DNA of 64,000 nt from Diabrotica undecimpunctata (Eukaryota; Arthropoda; Insecta; Coleoptera; Chrysomelidae): contig NC_092807.1 in NCBI RefSeq assembly GCF_040954645.1, positions 27,004,353-27,068,352 of the forward strand, given 5' to 3'. Position 1 is the stretch's first letter. Every line of letters begins with the position of its first letter. The notes beneath the pieces are model-generated. The model did not search any database, was not told the DNA's origin, and saw only the letters and a program-made list of their open reading frames with translations. Positions 1 through 11,691 of the stretch are shown in pieces. The translations under genes and the position numbers were made by a program.

Positions 1-375
1 GGCAGCATGAAAGAGCTTATGCTTGTGGTTTTTTCCACCACAGAAGTACATACATGTACAGGCCTGTTCATGCATGTATGCATATACGTCTGTGGCCGGC
101 CTAATGCAAGGACAAGATATGGAATCTGAAAAACCTGATTTTTCCCTTTCGATAGTTGGAAATGGTAGGGACGATATAGTGACGGTGTAGAAATGTCATT
201 GATGCCGTGCAATGAACTTTAGAGGCAATATGTAATGAATATCTAGGTATATTCTTAAAAATACTTACATCAAAGTATAGCACTTTTGCAATGAGGAACC
301 CACACGTTCCAGCTGTTGATAACTAAAATATAAAATTATATAATAACCAACTATATTGGTACAAATGTTACTTAC
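1..375. other. Intronic stretch with no recognised exon
   Basis: These bases follow the exon-3 donor of the minus-strand MENTAL gene and should be its third intron. I looked for the next MENTAL exon on the minus strand and found none. The short minus-strand ORF at 101-283 shows no family similarity. Confidence 0.5.
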
Positions 376-3300
376 TGAGATCACAATCCAATGACTTTTG
401 TATAACATAGCATAAAATATTAATAGTACACAAAATCTGCAAAAAGCTACTAGTACAATATCAAATAAAGATGTGTGTATATTATAATGTATCACTTGTT
501 CAGTTAAGGCTTTGATGATGTATTCCCCGTTTAACTAAAACAAAATAAATATATAAATAAATATACAAAAACGCGGTAGCAAGAATACAAACAAAATATA
601 GCATACATATTAGTTTCATCAAACAATGTTGAGAAATGTTATTAAACTATTATTATTGCTTTTTCTTCTATCTTACACCATAGGTTGGCATCTGTTCTTT
701 GTCAAAAGTTTATTTGATCTATGGCAGCGGTTCTCAACCTCTGCACATGTACTTCAGAGTACTTCACATATAAATTATTCTGAATCTGAATGGATACGCA
801 ATCCCTTTCTTGTTGAGTTGTCGACCCAGGATTTAAGTGCAACTGAACAAGAATTATGCCAACATTTGATTATACAAAATTAAGAAAAAGAGAAATACAT
901 CAAAAAGTGATCCAACAAGTCAACTCAAATCTATTATAACAGAAGTAGGAGAAGAAATCTTAACATCAGAAGATGTCAATGAAAAGTGGAGCAATATTCA
1001 GAAGGCCTGACTAAAGGCTGCAGAAGAAAATTTAAAGCCTGAAAACTACGTCTTGAACCAAAAGTAGAGAACAAATAGCTGAAGTTTATCCATCTGCACA
1101 CTATTATCTCGCTGCTGACTTCAATTTACCAAACTCTAAATGGTTTTCAAATGACATGTGTTCTACAACATTTTCTCTACCAGCTGTCACAGCATCTGAA
1201 GTTAAAGCCCTGCAGGTTGTGTCTGGTATTTGTGCACACCACAATTTATTTCAGTACAAAACTAATGTGAATTCCACTGGTAATATTCTCGATTTGGTGC
1301 TGGTTGATGATGCTGATGTAACTGTGTCCAGGGCAGATGAAGCTCTTTTGAGGGAGGGTATGCATCACCCACCCCTGGAATTTGGGATAAAGATGACCAA
1401 AAGGTGCCCCAATAATAGTGGTTTGGTTAGTGATGGTTTCTATAGGGACTTTAAGTCGGCTGACTATGTGAAAATAACTGATTTTTAATCACACTTTATT
1501 TTTAGGAAACCACTGAATCAAATTGTAAATATTTTTTATAATAGAGTTTACTTAGTTATAGAATTATTTATCCCCCTAAAAAGGTATTCAAAACGTAGAT
1601 TCCCTTCTTGGTTCTCTTCAAAGTTGAAGGACCTGATAGTTGAGAAAAAGAAAGCTCACAAAAAATATCTTTTATCTAAATCACTTCTGGATTATCGCAC
1701 TTTTTCTCAGCTGAGGACCAACTGTAAATTGTTAAAAGCTGGAGGCTACAGAAATCATATTTATTTAAGAGAATTATCAGTAGGAAATAATTTGAAGGGA
1801 TTTTGGTTGTTTGTGAATTCACAGAGGGGAAAGCTTTCCTTGCCCACTGTGTTGAGTTATGGTGGTGTTAAATCCAGTCACGGACCAGATATTGTAAATC
1901 TTTTTGCAGAATATTTTTCTAGTCTATTCCACTCAAATATATGACATACTCAGTGATTCACCTTCACTTGGTCTTACTAACTTGACTGGTTTCAACATAA
2001 CTCTATCTGATATTTATTTAAAATTATCAGAACTGAAAGTGAATAAGGGTCCTGGTCCAGATGGATTGTCTCTCAGCTTTCTTAAGAATTGTTGTTTTAT
2101 ATTATCCAGACCTCTTTTTCACATTTTTAACCTATCCTTAAATAAGGGTAAATTTCCAGAATGCTGGAAAAATAGTTTTTTAACACCTATTTTTAAAGCG
2201 GGAAATAATTCATTGGTGAATAATTACAGGCCCATTAGTATAATTAGTGTAATACCAAAGATATTTGAATGTTTTGCATGTGATTATCTTAAAGCTTCAC
2301 TTGAAAAACAGCTAGTAGACCAATAATTTCGATTCCCTACAGCTCCTCTCCATGGCCTTCCTGAGGAAGGCCATGGAGAGGAGCTGTAGGGTACATAATG
2401 TACTATACACTGACTTCTCCAAGGCCTTTGATTGGGTCAACCATAGCATTTTAATAGTTACAAAAATGGGTGTTGATGGACCACTTCTTATATGGCTGAG
2501 AACATACTTGATTGACCAAGTTCAGATGGTGCGTATCAGGGATTTTGTTTCCAGCGAGATTAAGGTTCATTCAGGAGTATCCCAGGGTTCTCATTTGGGA
2601 ACCCTGTTATTTAACATATTCATCAATGATATACACTACTGCTTCCAGCACAGTTCACCTCTTCTTTTTGCAGACGATCTAAAGTTCTACACAATTATCA
2701 ATAATACAGAAGAATGTGTTAATCTTCAACACGATCTGGATCAGTTGAGTGAATGGTGTGTGTTGAATACGATGGCCCTGAACGCATCCTAGTGTCATGC
2801 TGTTTCTTTTGGACGATCGAGAGACCCAATGGAATATAATTATAATATACAGAATATTCTTGTTGACTGGGTTACCGAAATTCGAGATCTGGGAATTAAT
2901 TTAGACTATAAACTTTTATTTGAATCGCATTATATATCAATAATTTTCAAGTCTTTACAAATGCTTGGCTTTATAAAAAGATTCACTAGAGACTTTCAGA
3001 ATATTGAAGCAATTAAATTACTATATTGTTCTTTATATTCAGACCCCATCTAGAGTATTGTTCTTGTGTATGATCCCCATCTTATAATATTTACACATCA
3101 AAAATTGAGACGGTTCAACACAAGTTCTTGAAATATGTAGCATATAAACAGGGTATACCTTTTGAATTAAATCAAGTAAATTATAATCAAATTGAAACCC
3201 AACTTGGTATTCTCTTATTGTATGACTGACAATTAACTAAAGATGCAAAGATGCTTTATGGCATAATTAATTCTACAGTTTTGTGTCCTCAGTTACTTGA

Positions 3301-5429
3301 GCAGGTTGGTCTGCATGTACCTCTCTGTAGAACATGATTAAACCAAACTTTTTATGTTCTTCTTCACAGAACCAACTACGCATATAATAATTTTTTATCT
3401 CGAGCACTAAGATGGATAAATATTTACTCAGATCTAGATTTTTTTGCACCAAAGGCTGATTTCATTTCTGGTCTCCGGCATGTGTTTATTTGAGTGGCTG
3501 TGGAATAGGTAATCATCATTTTGATGTGTAAAACTAAATTACGTGATTAAGTTTGTGATATTTATACTTTTATTATTGTGATATTTATACTTATATTTTT
3601 TTATTTTATTGTATACATTGTAAACATTGTTAATCTTATTGGACAGCAGCCCATTGAAAATAAATAAATATATTAATTTTTTTTTTATTTACGGTGTACT
3701 CAATTTTCTTAGAAACTTTTGAGTACCCTGCTATATGATCTCCACACAATTTGAACAGTGTAACTTAAGAGTAACACTTGGCCTTCAATTTGGTGTAATT
3801 TACTCACGGTTTGGGATGAAAATGAAAACAAGACTCACTCAGAGATTGATTGCTGCAGGGTGAACAGAGTGTCAAACTGTTAAGTCTCTTAGAGGGTGGC
3901 CTCTAAGAAGAATGAGAGATCAGAAGTCTGAAAAAATGCCGCACAAAAAGTTAATGCTGTAAAGAAAATATTTTTTTGTCCTTAGCTATAATAAGCACTA
4001 TAAATTCATATAGACAACACCTGTATTTTTAAATCTAAAAATTTTCAATGAAGAATTTTGTAAGATTTAAGTGAATTGTCTAGTTCATACATTTATTATT
4101 CCAATTAAATGATGCATATGTATTATGACTTGAGTATTTGCTTTCATTTTTTATGCTATCATATAAATGTTTACAACTATATCTATTGATTGATTACTTG
4201 AATGGTTGATAACATAAAGCAAAAATATTGTTATAAATATTTAAATTATATAAAAATTAAATTTGAATGATAGTGATTTCATATGGTTAAATTGCCAGGC
4301 TAATTGCCTGATTGATGAAATTAGAAATATTTCTGTTGGATATAGTCATCATCTTAAAAAGAAAGATTATAGATGGAACAAAATTATTATACATTAAATA
4401 CTATGGAAATAACAGAGAGGAAAACCACTACTTAGGTAAATAAAACAACAAAATGGACCCAGATGGATGCAAATATTCCAAGATAGGAAATACTGGAGAA
4501 AAGAGCTGGAGGCCTGTATCACAAGATGGATGTTTTTGAATGATTGGATAGATAAATCTACTCTTACCAGAAACTCCATGTTCATTAACATCCCTTCATT
4601 CTTTTATACTTTTCACATTTCAATGATGTTCATCTATAGCCATATTAACAATACATTTGATAGTATACAAGTATGTCTTTATAGATATTTCTCCGTAGAT
4701 GCACACATGGAAGAAGTTTTTATTTTTATAGAAAAAAAAGGCACAAAACACTTTTTTTATACAAAATAAAAATTAATAATCAAAATTTAGAGAGAAGAGA
4801 TTTAAAAATATATAGGGTGAAGGTACAATGCTGTTAGAGAACAGAATTATAGTTGTTATATTATAGAAGTATAATCATCAATGCCATTAAAAATAGTATC
4901 CTTGTTTATTGACTAAGGCTATATACTATTGACTATGACTATATAATATATAAAACTGGCTTCCAAATATGCACAAAATGTTGGTATATATAAAACACAA
5001 AAGTAGCTATCAGTACTTACCATGACACAAATTATCCACATAAGGGAGGTAAACAGAAAATCAAAGGTAACAAACAAACAAAAAAATCTTCTAACATTGG
5101 ACATTCTGCCATTTAACCTCTGTCCAGCTAACAAGTCTTCAGAAAGAATCACATCTCTTACTGAAGGTGTTGTATTAACACTATGAGTTTGAGCTAAAAC
5201 AACAGAAATATTTTGAGTCTCCATTTAAAACTACTGTTGCATTTTTTTAAACTATAAAGCAAATTTCTACTGATAGTATAGTGTAAATATGATCTGTGGG
5301 ACAATAAATTTTTAGTTATCTGCAAAACTGAATTAATGTTTACTTACAAATATCAAAAGGCGATTGTACATTCTGAACCTCTGACGGATTGAAGTTCATA
5401 ATAGCATTTTCTTGTTCAGGAGTGGTCAT
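376..5429 (-). CDS. MENTAL-domain protein, STARD3/STARD3NL-like (5' part, three exons, runs off the window)
   Basis: Three exons on the minus strand join in frame. Exon 1 is 5429-5348 (82 nt, ATG start, donor GTAAGTA). Exon 2 is 5193-5021 (173 nt, acceptor TTTTAG, donor GTAAGT). Exon 3 is 534-376 (159 nt, acceptor TTTTAG, donor GTAAGTAA). Exon 2 encodes MSNVRRFFCLFVTFDFLF and exon 3 encodes IHTSLFDIVLVAFCRF. These match the MENTAL domain of STARD3 (MLN64), STARD3NL and insect Start1: the N-terminal cytosolic tail, the SDVRRTFCLFVTFD-type entry to helix 1, helix 2, and the start of helix 3. Family members sit in late-endosome membranes, bind cholesterol and tether the endosome to the ER; STARD3 adds a START lipid-transfer domain. 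The remaining helices and any START domain would lie upstream of base 1, so STARD3 and STARD3NL cannot be told apart. Intron 1 is 154 bp; intron 2 is about 4.5 kb and full of transposon debris. No stop or frameshift is seen, so this is probably a live host gene. Confidence 0.85.
626..883 (+). pseudogene. hAT (ZBED5/FAM200-like) transposase fragment
   Basis: The reading frame contains SESEWIRNPF followed by an acidic, Glu-rich stretch (STQDLSATEQE). This resembles the segment of ZBED5/FAM200-type hAT transposases where a W(I/V)xxPF motif precedes the C-terminal dimerisation region. Only about 85 codons survive, with no catalytic DDE and no terminal repeats visible. It lies inside intron 2 of the host gene, in antisense to it. 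The assignment rests on a short motif. Confidence 0.4.
895..1075 (+). pseudogene. Non-LTR retrotransposon linker fragment (RTE-like)
   Basis: The frame reads about 50 codons including LTSEDVNEKWSNIQKA, one stop, then KAAEENLKPENYVLNQK. This composition (VNEKW...AAEE.L) is typical of the linker between endonuclease and reverse transcriptase in RTE-type LINEs. There are no flanking domains in frame. It is sandwiched between a hAT scrap and the next LINE. Confidence 0.35.
1076..3660 (+). mobile_element. CR1/jockey-type LINE, degenerate, endonuclease end to 3' tail
   Basis: Three broken blocks lie in order. (a) 1076-1490 is the C-terminal part of an AP-type endonuclease (AADFNLPNS; ILDLVLV; HHPPLEF). 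(b) 1624-2326 is the linker and the start of the reverse transcriptase (KVNKGPGPDGLS, then NNYRPISIIS). (c) 2352-3053 is the RT core (YTDFSKAFD, GVSQGSHLGTLLFNIFINDI, and the catalytic box as FADD near 2670) and the thumb. Frames shift between blocks and stops interrupt each one, so it is dead. The 3' end is probably near 3660, where short AATA repeats follow. It sits in intron 2 of the MENTAL gene on the opposite strand. The clade call follows the SKAFD...FADD style and is approximate. Confidence 0.8.
2335..2391. repeat. Perfect 57-bp palindrome (28-1-28) inside the LINE RT
   Basis: Bases 2335-2362 and 2364-2391 are exact reverse complements, separated by the single base g2363. The palindrome lies at the junction between the first RT block, which ends in a stop at 2324-2326, and the block that restarts at 2352. 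The right arm reads as plausible RT codons leading into YTDFSKAFD, so the left arm looks like an inverted copy of it. Confidence 0.95.
3661..4990. other. Intron-2 sequence without recognised genes
   Basis: This stretch is AT-rich, with only short ORFs on both strands (for example 4467-4769) that resemble nothing I know. I see no terminal repeats. Confidence 0.5.
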
Positions 5430-5984
5430 TTTTTATGATAAGCTGACAAAGGGTTTTCAATATAGTAAACAATTTATTTTTAGAATTAGATTAACGTTTC
5501 ATATTATTTCTATAACTATACACTTTATAAAAATACAGATTCAATCAAAACTATTGAACATTATTCACGTCATAATTTTAGGTTCACTTTTTTAGTTTTA
5601 AGAAAAACATAGGTTTAAAGTTTTTCTCGGCACAGATGATAAACGTCAAAACATTATTGTTTGTGACAATGTGACATCACATATTCTCCATTCGCATTAG
5701 CTACAAAAAATACTGGCCTTCTGACTTACTGCTTATACAGCTATCATCATAACACCAACTGATTTTTAGACTAATCTCATTTCTTATTTTTAAATTTTTT
5801 TAAAGTTTATTTCTGTTGCTATAGACGGTTAGCTAATCCCAGTCCGAACTGTCTAGTGAATTTATTAATTATTTTTGCGACGTTAGTTACTTTTTGGCAG
5901 ACTATAAGTGGCTGGAAATTACTATACAACCAAGCACACGTGCTCATAGCGTATTTCATCGAACTTTTTCTGCAAACTTATACT
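5430..5984. promoter_or_regulatory. Upstream region of the MENTAL gene (putative promoter side)
   Basis: This is the stretch immediately 5' of the minus-strand start codon at 5429-5427. It is AT-rich and has no clear TATA box or coding content. It is assigned as promoter side by position only. Confidence 0.25.
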
Positions 5985-6748
5985 ATGGTTTGTTTTTTAA
6001 CCAGGAGGAGTATAGGAGTAAACTAAAAAGACATATTCACACCCAAGAAAGTTACTAGAAAAGTCTCCAAAAACATCTTCTTTTTTGGTTGATTATCTAG
6101 GCCTTACGGTAATCCAGTAATCAGTATCGGACAACTTCACACGTCGATTCTAACCTAACTTTGTTTGTTTATGTTTGAATAATAATTTTTTCCAATTCAC
6201 TTTCAATATATATTTTTTGTTTTAACTCTTTCATCGTATGTTGCAAGGATAGAAGGTCGACCGCCAATATTTTTATGACATCTTACTGTTCCGGTCTGCT
6301 TATATTCCTTAATTGTTCTGTAAATAGTTGAATTCGCAACATCTATCAACACCTATATCAATTTTTATTTGTTTGTACATGTTTTTCATTTGATGATAAA
6401 TGACCCAAATCTACTCGGCGTTTTTTAGATGGAGAAGGATAATTATCACTAGTACTTGGCATTGAATCCTAATTGTTATCTTCATAACACTAATACGCCA
6501 CTAAATAGTTAGGAAAAGAACTGTTTTTTTATATAAATGCAAACAAAATATCTAAAAATTAAAGGAATAACGCAGAAAATACAAAAAATCGTTGATATAA
6601 ATTTTGAATTTTTAAAATTTCATAAATGTCATTAGTGTCAAAATGTCATAATTTAGTGGAGCAAACTTGCCTGCAGTTGGACCAATTACAAACAAGCATA
6701 ACGGCGCGGTAAATTTGAATTACTCCTCCTGGTTAAAAAACAAACCAT
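5985..6748 (-). mobile_element. TIR DNA transposon, internally decayed (Tc1/mariner-related)
   Basis: Bases 5985-6012 and 6721-6748 are perfect 28-bp inverted repeats (ATGGTTTGTTTTTTAACCAG...). The interior, read on the minus strand, contains degraded N-terminal transposase-like codons from about 6470 to 6230 (MPSTSDNYPSPSKKRRVD, then a VANSTIYRTIKEY-like helix-turn-helix with stops). No catalytic domain remains, so it is a non-autonomous derivative of 764 bp. A clean target duplication is not visible. Confidence 0.7.
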
Positions 6749-6899
6749 TCTATTATTCCTATCAGAAACGGATTTGATTTTACCCTTTTTATCTAACGTA
6801 CTTTAATATGTGGATTATACAACACAATATTGAGTACGTTTATATCATTTGAAATATTGCTTATTCAGCATCATTATTATCACTTTTAAAAAAATAATA

Positions 6900-9665
6900 A
6901 ATTAACTGGAAAATATTAAACGTTTATTGAAAATATTCTCAAGAAACTCAAGCTAAATGCTACCAAAAGTTGGTTGCCTACATTTGGCGGATATCAACGA
7001 TATAAACTAAATTATCTCAACTTTTTTAAAAAATATATTTTATAAATATAATTGTTGCTTATTGACAATGCGCCAACTCACCCTCAAAATCTACAAAATG
7101 GTCAGATTTTTGCCAACGAATGTCACGAGCTTAATTCAGCCGTTAGACCAGGGAGTAATAAAGACATTCAACAGATATTATAGAGGAACATTCTTAAGAC
7201 ATCTGTTATTACAGAAGACAAATGAATCCAAAAGTGTTGATTCTCAATCTTTAACAATGAAACATGTTGTTTATTGGTGCGCTGAGTCGTCGGCCAAGAT
7301 CAAATCTTCAAATGCTGGAACAACCTTTTTGATGGAATTTTGATTGACGATCCTGAAGAAGAAAATGGTAAAGAAACGACAAAAAAAATTAAAACTTTAA
7401 TAAAATTTTTTGCCAGAATGTGAAGTAATTAACCAAGAAGAGAAACGTGAGTGATTAGCAGCCGATAACTCAGAAAGTGAATTCATCGACCAGGACATCA
7501 TTGATATAGTTCTTCATTCAGACAACCTAAGCGTATCAGACGACGAACATGACGACCCAACAGACAACAGGCAGCACGAGACTGCCGACTCGCGCTGCCT
7601 TCAATGATTTTCAATGCCGTAGAGGTAAGAACTTTATACAGTAGGCCTAATTAGTTAGGGACACGACTAGGTTCTTAATTTTTGTCGTCTTTGCATAAAG
7701 TTTTGTACTTTTCAGATTGCTTTACGTTTCGTCGCACAATCGAATGAGGCAAACTCGTGACGTTCTGCAAATGAACGATGAAGAGATATAGCTGCAAAAC
7801 ATCGTTGTCAAACAAAAACGCAAAACAAAAAATGATTTCTTTAAAAAAGCATGTTAAACTTGTTCATTTTCCTTAATTTTATTACTTTATTCTGTATTTA
7901 CTTATTAGAAAACATTACAAAATCATCTCAAAGTATTTTTAATACCAATACTTTGACCAAGAAATACTAGACTCATGGACAAAAATATCGAATATTTTGG
8001 AATTTTCAAATTTTTATTTTTTCAAAATAAATTCTGGTCAAGCAAGTCGTTTATTGTACAATAGAGTTTACTTTAACAATGTTTAATGAACAATTTTAAG
8101 TTTTTGTGCGGAGAAAATTGTGAAAAAAATAAATGTTTAATATTAGGTAAGTAAATAAGGTTATTTTACTCTAAACTTAAATGATAATTTAAATTGCTTT
8201 AATAACTGGTTTAAACTGAAAGAAGTGCATAATCAGTAACGAGTATTCCCCCTCTAGTTCTTATTACTGCTTGCATCTTTGTCAGCATGCTTGCAAGTAA
8301 ATTTTGGACACATCCTTGGGAAATTGCATTCCATTCATCCTATGCAGCAAGCCGAAATTGCTCTATCGGTTGTATATTGTATTTTGAACGGGATTTCTTT
8401 GTTGCATGCTGCGTTTTAGATGATCCCACATGTGCTCTATTGGATTTAAATCCGGGCTAGACGGTGGCCAATCCAATTTTCGAATTTGGACCTCATCAAG
8501 ATAATTACTCACTATGGTAGCGGCATGTGGTCGAGCAGTATCGTGCATTAACGTGAATTTTTCATATCCCATCTAACCAACATATGACAAAACATGATCT
8601 TGCAGGATGTTTTAAACGTAAGAATCACCAGTCATCTGTCCAATCACTTTCACAAGTGCGGTACGTACCTCCCAACTGATACCTTCCCAAAGAATTATGC
8701 CATCAACTCCAAAACTAACGGTCTGGGCGAGACTGCAGCTGGAGAATCGTTCTCCAACTCTTCTGTAGACGTAGTTTTGACCAGCTGGCTTCCATAATAG
8801 GATTCTAATCTCATCAGTGAAAAGAACGTTTTTCCAGTTGTCGATATCCCACTAAATATGTGTTCTTGCAAATTCCAAACGACGAGCTTTATAATTTTGG
8901 AGAAGACGTGGAACTTTTGCGGATCGTCTGGGCTTTAAGTTTGCTTCTTTTGATCTTCGTCTAACTGTTTGTGAACTCACATTAACTTCCATGTCCAACA
9001 TTTAATAGCTAATTTCTGAGGTGCATCGATGTGCATGAACGATTTCGTGTAGAATTAAGAACCAGAAAACGGTCATCAATTGCGGTTGTGCACCTTGGGC
9101 GTCCTTGACCAGGCCTTCGTACAAAATATCCTGTTTCGCGGTACCTTTTTAGAGTTCTTGAAACTATAGATTCAGTTCTGCTGAGACGTCGTGCATATCC
9201 TTCCTCGTACAAAATTACAATACGTGCTACGTGGACTTAATCGCAGTGACGAATTGGTGGGATACTTGTTTTAAACTTAGTTTAAACTTAGTTTAATCAA
9301 AACAATATTTATTAAACTTAATAAATTAAACTAAAAATAACCGAATTAGTATGATTTTTCCTTTACGTGAAGAAGGATGTTTATGATAAAATGTACGAAT
9401 GACACTAACCACTGAATAAACGTCAAAATAAACATTAAAATATTTTAAACCAGTTGAGTACATCAGCTTACTATATGAGTATTATCAGTAATCTAAAATT
9501 ATTTTGAAATAATACTAGTGACCACAAAAAAAAATTGGAAAATTCCAAAATATTCGATATTTTTGTCCATGAGTGTATAAAAAACAATTTTATTTTTAAC
9601 CGAAATTCTTGTTATCCGAAACGGCCTCCCCCCCAAATATTTCGGTTAACGGAGGTTTTACTGTA
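6900..9665 (+). mobile_element. Tigger/pogo-like transposon remnant, split by a Tc1 insertion
   Basis: From about 7052 the codons [15 protein letters not shown] (second catalytic Asp of the DDE_1 domain) are followed, after a frameshift, by [20 protein letters not shown] at 7086-7190, the hallmark of Tigger/jerky transposases. An acidic tail (7440-7570) and a C-terminal RKTKNDFFKK (about 7818-7850) follow. That last motif resembles the PCNA-binding-like QTxITxFF end of pogo proteins. A GTAAG...TTTTCAG intron-like gap lies at about 7625-7713. The 3' terminal repeat is at about 9585-9663, ending GGTTTTACTG before TA. The 5' end is not identified. The protein is broken by frameshifts. Confidence 0.8.
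7970..9575 (-). mobile_element. Tc1-type transposon (DD34E), complete ends, dead transposase
   Basis: The ends are inverted repeats of about 38 bp (ACTCATGGACAAAAATATCG...) flanked by TA at 7968-7969 and 9576-9577, for a length of 1606 bp. On the minus strand, 9212-9009 encodes the paired helix-turn-helix region (SIVSRTLKRYRETGYF, then the GRPRCT hook). 8572-8363 encodes the catalytic end: LMHDTARPH with the second Asp, and DLNPIEHMWDHLKR with the Glu 34 residues later. The middle (8590-9000) carries stops and frameshifts. It is inserted in the 3' part of a Tigger element, so it is younger than that element. Confidence 0.9.
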
Positions 9666-11035
9666 TATGCCTTTTATTTGATCAAAGTTAACCTTATATT
9701 TATTTATATATTCCTATTTGACATGAGAAATAAAAAACTATATTTCTATTTAAAATTTAAATTAAAATAAAAAATTTCATGTTTCTCAACCACGAGCATA
9801 TAAATTTTTAACGCCCTGTGTATGACAAATTTTGTAAAAATAATTATAGCTAGTTTTAAGAGAGTGTTTCGCAGAATTGTTTACTAGTCCCATGAACAAT
9901 GTATTTCAAGCAAACAATTAGAGACGATTAGGGATGATGGTTTAAGAAAGTGTTAGTCGAACTGTTTATTAAAACCACGGACAATATGTTTTAATTAAAC
10001 AAAGGAGAGACTATTAAGTTTTGAGATATGCGGGTAGGGAACTCATTAGCCCATACGGTACATAGTAGATAGTTAAAATCTACCTTTGTATTAAGATTCT
10101 CAAACATAGATAAGAACGTGATTAGTTGTAGAAAGTAGAATAAGGATACGGAATTTTATTTCTTTCTTGGAACTCCATACAGACAAAAAGATACGTAAAT
10201 TTGAAAATTTGTTTAGATTAAGGAGAGAGGTAGTTTGGGTAAATAATGCGATATGATTGAAAGTGGGTTTTGATTGGATGGAAAATTAATTGTGGGAGGA
10301 ACGATTTGGAAGTCAGAGAATGAATGAGGAGAGTGAGGCAGTGTGTTTTGTTCGATCGAAAGGAGAAGTCCAGTTTTGAGTGCAGTGTACTAAAAAAGGA
10401 AAATGCCGGTTTGTGTTTGAAAAGTTACAAGCATCATCAAAAAAATCGTGGAACGAGTAATAGTCCAAGTCGAGAGATGATATAAATTCTTGACTCTAAA
10501 GTATCCAGAATTGTGTTAAGTGATTAAAAAAATTGAAAGATTGTATCAGGAGAAAGCCGGAACGAGTACGGTACGAAGCAGTAAAAGGAAAGGAGAAGAA
10601 AATTTAGCAGAGGAGCAGAGACATTTTTGGGGGACGTGGACGAGTTTTCCTTTGATCGAAACACCAGCAAGTAAGAAAACGTGTTATGGGTGAAGACAGT
10701 GCATAATCATCAGCAAAGGTCAGTCGTTTTATGTTATGATATGAATGTATTGTTTTTCGTGTTAAATACCACAGGGCATATGGAACTACATATTTCACTA
10801 TTATAAAATCATCAAATTTCAATCAGTTTTGTTTATTATAAATTTATTAAAAAGTCAAATTATGACTTTTTTTTTATACAATAATATTAATAAATAAAAA
10901 TTAACAAATTACTTTACATTCACATTAATTTTAAATATAGAAATAAGTTTTATATTGAACAAAGATGACAGACTGTGATAAATTTTATCAACATTATATA
11001 ACATCATTAATGATACAACCTCATTAAGTTTCTCC
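9666..11035. other. No gene; diverged tandem duplication and purine-rich stretch
   Basis: About 9850-9935 and 9939-10018 look like two diverged copies of an 85-bp unit (AAGAGAGTGTT... / AAGAAAGTGTT..., each followed by GAACAATGT or GGACAATATGTTT-like text). From 10240 to 10670 the plus strand is unusually rich in AG and ends in an intron-donor-like CAGCAA|GTAAGA near 10668. That is leader-like, but no ORF follows. Confidence 0.35.
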
Positions 11036-11064
11036 CTGATGAAGGACATAACCAATGTCCGAAA
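11036..11064 (+). ncRNA. Hammerhead-like motif, copy 1
   Basis: CTGATGA (11036-11042), one A, a 6-bp stem GGACAT/ATGTCC with loop AACCA, then GAAA (11061-11064). The order matches a hammerhead core (CUGANGA, stem II, GAAA), except for the extra base before the stem. Stems I and III were not resolved. It lies 35 bp before an (AT)n tract, as at the ends of some retroelements. Confidence 0.3.
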
Positions 11065-11094
11065 GCTTGGATTAAAAATTTACAAGAGTACACG

Positions 11095-11098
<4 letters not shown>

Positions 11099-11183
<85 letters not shown>
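11099..11183. repeat. (AT)n microsatellite
   Basis: Uninterrupted AT dinucleotides for about 85 bp. Confidence 0.98.
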
Positions 11184-11186
<3 letters not shown>

Positions 11187-11378
11187 TTTGATTTTTGACG
11201 CTATGTCAAACTGAACTGGATGTTAACTAAAATGTTTTTGTTATTAAGAACATTTGTAACATTTACATAATTCGATAAATATATTTTAATGATCAACTTA
11301 CCTTAACAGGGTTTCATTCCGCCAATATTTAAAAAAAATGGTAGGTATTTTGAATAAACCTTTGTACAGTTGTATTAC

Positions 11379-11512
11379 CTTGCAACTTAACAGCAACAGC
11401 ATCCTTACTCATCTAAAAATATTACCTTTTAAAAAACATTTATCATATTTATTTAAGAAAAACTTACCAACGCATTAGCTGATGGAACAAGTGGAAAACT
11501 TTGATTATCCAT
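11379..11512 (-). CDS. Two candidate coding exons of an unidentified protein
   Basis: Minus-strand 11512-11468 starts with ATG and encodes MDNQSFPLVPSANAL, then a perfect GTAAGT donor. After a 55-bp gap with a TTTTTAG acceptor, 11412-11379 continues in phase as MSKDAVAVKLQ, with a possible donor GTAATA. If unspliced, the second exon reads on for 16 more codons to a stop at about 11332. I do not recognise the protein. The good splice signals and phase suggest a real first-exon pair (host or transposon), but the rest of the gene is not found. Confidence 0.3.
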
Positions 11513-11691
11513 AATAATAGAATTCAAAATAGAACTAACTAATTAACGAAATAGAACTAACAAAGAATTAAACAAAAATAATAGAACAATAAAACTATAT
11601 TAACTAAAATATACAACGCGAATAATACAAATATGTATTACAATATGAAATATGTTAAATTGTAACAACTCAAATATTATATTTTAAATAT

